A program made the translations under genes and the position numbers. Positions 6,300-8,490 of a DNA stretch of 8,490 bases are shown piece after piece. Source of the stretch: Gammaproteobacteria bacterium (GTDB taxonomy: Bacteria; Pseudomonadota; Gammaproteobacteria; GCA-001735895); NCBI GenBank assembly GCA_003645435.1, contig QNFD01000101.1:1-8490 (forward strand), read 5' to 3'. Below the pieces are notes generated by a model. It saw nothing but the letters and a program-made list of their open reading frames with translations, did not search any database and was not told the origin of the DNA. Position 1 is the stretch's first letter; each line of letters opens with the position of its first letter.

Positions 6300-8490
6300 A
6301 TGGAATACTCATTTAAGCGGCGCTTTTCCAATTTCATTGCAATGTTGGTGGTATCGACATTATCGCTTTTCTTGCTGCTATACATCGGCATTGGTGAAGC
6401 GCAGCGAACTTATGAACAGCTCCACTATGAGAAGTTGATGGCACAGGGGCAGATAATTCAGAATGCCATGGAAAAAGTGTTGCGCCCCGGTCTTCCCCTG
6501 AAGCAGTACGTGGGTTTTAGTACCCTGTGCGAGCGTATTCTGGCATCCGACAAATCAATCTCGGTAATTATTGCTTATGATAGAGACGGGAAACCGATTT
6601 TTACAAGTGGAGATGAGTTTATTCCGCTGTTTTCGTCGCAGCCTGACTTATCCAGCAATGTGGCACCGGGTGATTTTTCTGAAAAATATCTACAGGTGAC
6701 TCTACCGCTTAGCAGTCGCTTTGAGCAAATTGGAAGCCTTTCCTTGTCTGTTCCCAGGTCGATAATAAAGGATAAAATCAAAGCCTGCTTCGGACCCCTG
6801 TTTATTACAGGCGCTATTCTATCGCTAGTATTTTCATTGTTTATTTCAATTTTTAAGCCCTATCTGAAAAAAAGAAAGGCTCCATGGCTTCAAATTTGCT
6901 TTGCCACCACTTTCATTGCCATGTCGATAATTATTGTTACTTCACTGGTGACGCTCTATTCAGAAGGAGCCCAGGCGAAAACAAAGGCCCTGGCCGATTC
7001 ACTGGGGTATCGACTCGCAGATATTGTCAGTTTTAACCTGGTGATTAAGGATATCGTGGGCCTCGATCAACTATTTTTTGACTACCAGCGCCTCAATCCC
7101 GATATTGAAGACGCCGCTTTAATCATTAACGATAAAATCGCGATTCATACCGACCCCGACCAAATAGGTCAGCCCTGGGTTCATGATAAAAACAGTTACG
7201 AGTACATAGTCGACCTGACCCCACCGGGCAGTACTCGTGAGGTTCGCACTGCCGTCGCCTTACCTTTTGATATTGTTTATAAGCGAACTACTCGCAGCAT
7301 AAAAAACTTTGCAGCTCTATTTATAGCCTCGGCTTTTCTCGCCGGTTTATTCCTGCAGTTGGCATCGTCACTACCCGGCCAATATAAGCCTGATAATGAG
7401 ATCATCACCGGGGCGAATAAACCGGAAACGGAAGAAGCCTTGCTAAATCTGGTGAAACCTGTCTTTTTCGTGGCAATTTTTATCGAGCATCTGACTTATT
7501 CCTTTTTGCCTCAACACGTAGAGCATATCGTCATGAAAGGCAACATGTCTGCAACCTATTTGTCCCTTCCTTTCATTATCTATTACGTTTTCTTCGCACT
7601 TTCCCTGGTCCCAGCGGGACATATAGCGGAACGCGTCAGTCCTCGCCGATTGATGTACTTCGGAATGTTACTTTCCGCCCTGGGCCTGGGTATGCTGGCC
7701 CTGCAGGACGATATATCTATGGTCATTCTGGCGCGTGCAGTATCAGGACTGGGACAGGGCATACTTTTCATTGCGGTGCAGACTTATATTCTAATGACGG
7801 TGTCTCCCAGTAAGAGAACCCAGGGCGTTTCGATCATCGTTTTTGGATTTCAGGGTGGCATGATTTCCGGTCTTGTTATCGGTTCACTACTTGTCCCCTA
7901 TATGGGAGAGCAAGGAGTATTCCTGCTCTGTGCCGCCATCGGTATAGCTATGGCTATCTACACCCTGGCCATGGTTCCTTCGATAAAGCAAACTATTACC
8001 GGTGAGTCGAGTTTGACCTCCACTATGCGCGAACTTGGTAGAAACATGGCCCTGGTCTCACGCAGCCTGAGATTTCTAAAGACAATGTTACTGATAGGTA
8101 TTCCAGCAAAAATGGTTTTGACGGGTGTGATCATCTTTGCCCTGCCCCTGCTTCTCTCCCAGAAAAAATATTTCCAGGAGGATATCGGTCAAATCATCAT
8201 GCTTTACGGTGTTTGCGTACTTGTTTCTACTCATTATGTTTCGAGGTGGGTCGATCGCATGGGTCAAAGCCACATTGTACTATTTTGGGGCTCGATGATG
8301 AGCGGACTGGGCCTGTTACTTATCGGACTGACAGACTGGGAGGGAATTGCCCACCTCAGCAACCGCGAGAATTTTTCTACCACCGTCCTGATTATTGGTG
8401 TTGCTATTACCGGACTTTCCCATGGACTGATAAACGCGCCGGTAGTAACTCATATCGCTGAATCCAGGCTGGCGGAAAATATCGGGGCCA
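6300..8490 (+). CDS. MFS transporter fused to two extracytoplasmic sensor-like domains (3' end beyond window)
   Basis: The frame is open from the ATG at 6300 to the window edge (730 residues so far), with no stop. Predicted by eye: TM1 (about 12-32), an extracytoplasmic domain (33-163), TM2 (164-185), TM3 (198-220), a second extracytoplasmic domain (221-335), TM4 (336-356), then from about 386 a major facilitator transporter. The MFS part shows the loop 2-3 signature GHIAERVSPRR (440-450), ARAVSGLGQG (478-487) in the fourth MFS helix, and a second-half echo SRWVDRMGQ (648-656). The two outer domains have the helix-domain-helix layout of Cache/PAS-type sensors of chemoreceptors and kinases, but I cannot assign a family. 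No HAMP or kinase part is seen. The end is cut within the last helices of the 12-helix fold. The start could instead be GTG at 6294; neither has a strong ribosome binding site. It is probably co-transcribed with the ATP-grasp gene, so it may move that enzyme's product or substrate. Confidence 0.85.
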   Translation, partial: MEYSFKRRFSNFIAMLVVSTLSLFLLLYIGIGEAQRTYEQLHYEKLMAQGQIIQNAMEKVLRPGLPLKQYVGFSTLCERILASDKSISVIIAYDRDGKPIFTSGDEFIPLFSSQPDLSSNVAPGDFSEKYLQVTLPLSSRFEQIGSLSLSVPRSIIKDKIKACFGPLFITGAILSLVFSLFISIFKPYLKKRKAPWLQICFATTFIAMSIIIVTSLVTLYSEGAQAKTKALADSLGYRLADIVSFNLVIKDIVGLDQLFFDYQRLNPDIEDAALIINDKIAIHTDPDQIGQPWVHDKNSYEYIVDLTPPGSTREVRTAVALPFDIVYKRTTRSIKNFAALFIASAFLAGLFLQLASSLPGQYKPDNEIITGANKPETEEALLNLVKPVFFVAIFIEHLTYSFLPQHVEHIVMKGNMSATYLSLPFIIYYVFFALSLVPAGHIAERVSPRRLMYFGMLLSALGLGMLALQDDISMVILARAVSGLGQGILFIAVQTYILMTVSPSKRTQGVSIIVFGFQGGMISGLVIGSLLVPYMGEQGVFLLCAAIGIAMAIYTLAMVPSIKQTITGESSLTSTMRELGRNMALVSRSLRFLKTMLLIGIPAKMVLTGVIIFALPLLLSQKKYFQEDIGQIIMLYGVCVLVSTHYVSRWVDRMGQSHIVLFWGSMMSGLGLLLIGLTDWEGIAHLSNRENFSTTVLIIGVAITGLSHGLINAPVVTHIAESRLAENIGA

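Overview
The window looks like bacterial chromosome, most likely from a proteobacterium. A marine or other environmental Gammaproteobacterium is my best guess, from moderate GC, tightly packed same-strand genes and a type of methylamine/betaine catabolism common in such bacteria. This is inferred from gene content; no rRNA, tRNA or phylogenetic marker is present. All five genes read on the + strand. I see no mobile element, CRISPR array or RNA gene.

Region A (about 6-4709) is a one-carbon/quaternary-amine catabolism block. It encodes an MttB-superfamily methyltransferase without pyrrolysine (6-1553), a two-part flavoprotein with an FAD-dependent amine oxidase half and a GcvT-like tetrahydrofolate-binding half (1583-4000), and a small HD-domain protein with a full set of dinuclear-metal ligands (4125-4709). 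A plausible scheme is that the MttB-like enzyme removes a methyl group from a quaternary amine, the DMGDH/SarDH-like flavoprotein oxidatively demethylates the resulting tertiary or secondary amine and passes the C1 unit to tetrahydrofolate, and the HD protein acts as a diiron oxygenase or hydrolase on a related substrate. The corrinoid protein expected to partner MttB is not in the window.

Region B (4710-5047) is a 338-base, partly AT-rich intergenic stretch. It separates the two blocks and carries a perfect 17-bp palindrome lying between the boxes of a candidate promoter, plus a tandem 8-bp repeat.

Region C (5048-8490) is a two-gene unit. The first gene is a D-Ala-D-Ala-ligase-like ATP-grasp enzyme that keeps its ATP/Mg residues but has a remodelled substrate pocket. 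It is followed 37 bases later by a large membrane protein, cut off by the window edge. That protein joins two apparent extracytoplasmic sensor-like domains, each bracketed by transmembrane helices, to a major facilitator transporter. An amide/peptide-bond-forming ligase beside a sensor-fused transporter is the most unusual arrangement here and the best candidate for an undescribed system. Its substrate cannot be read from sequence.
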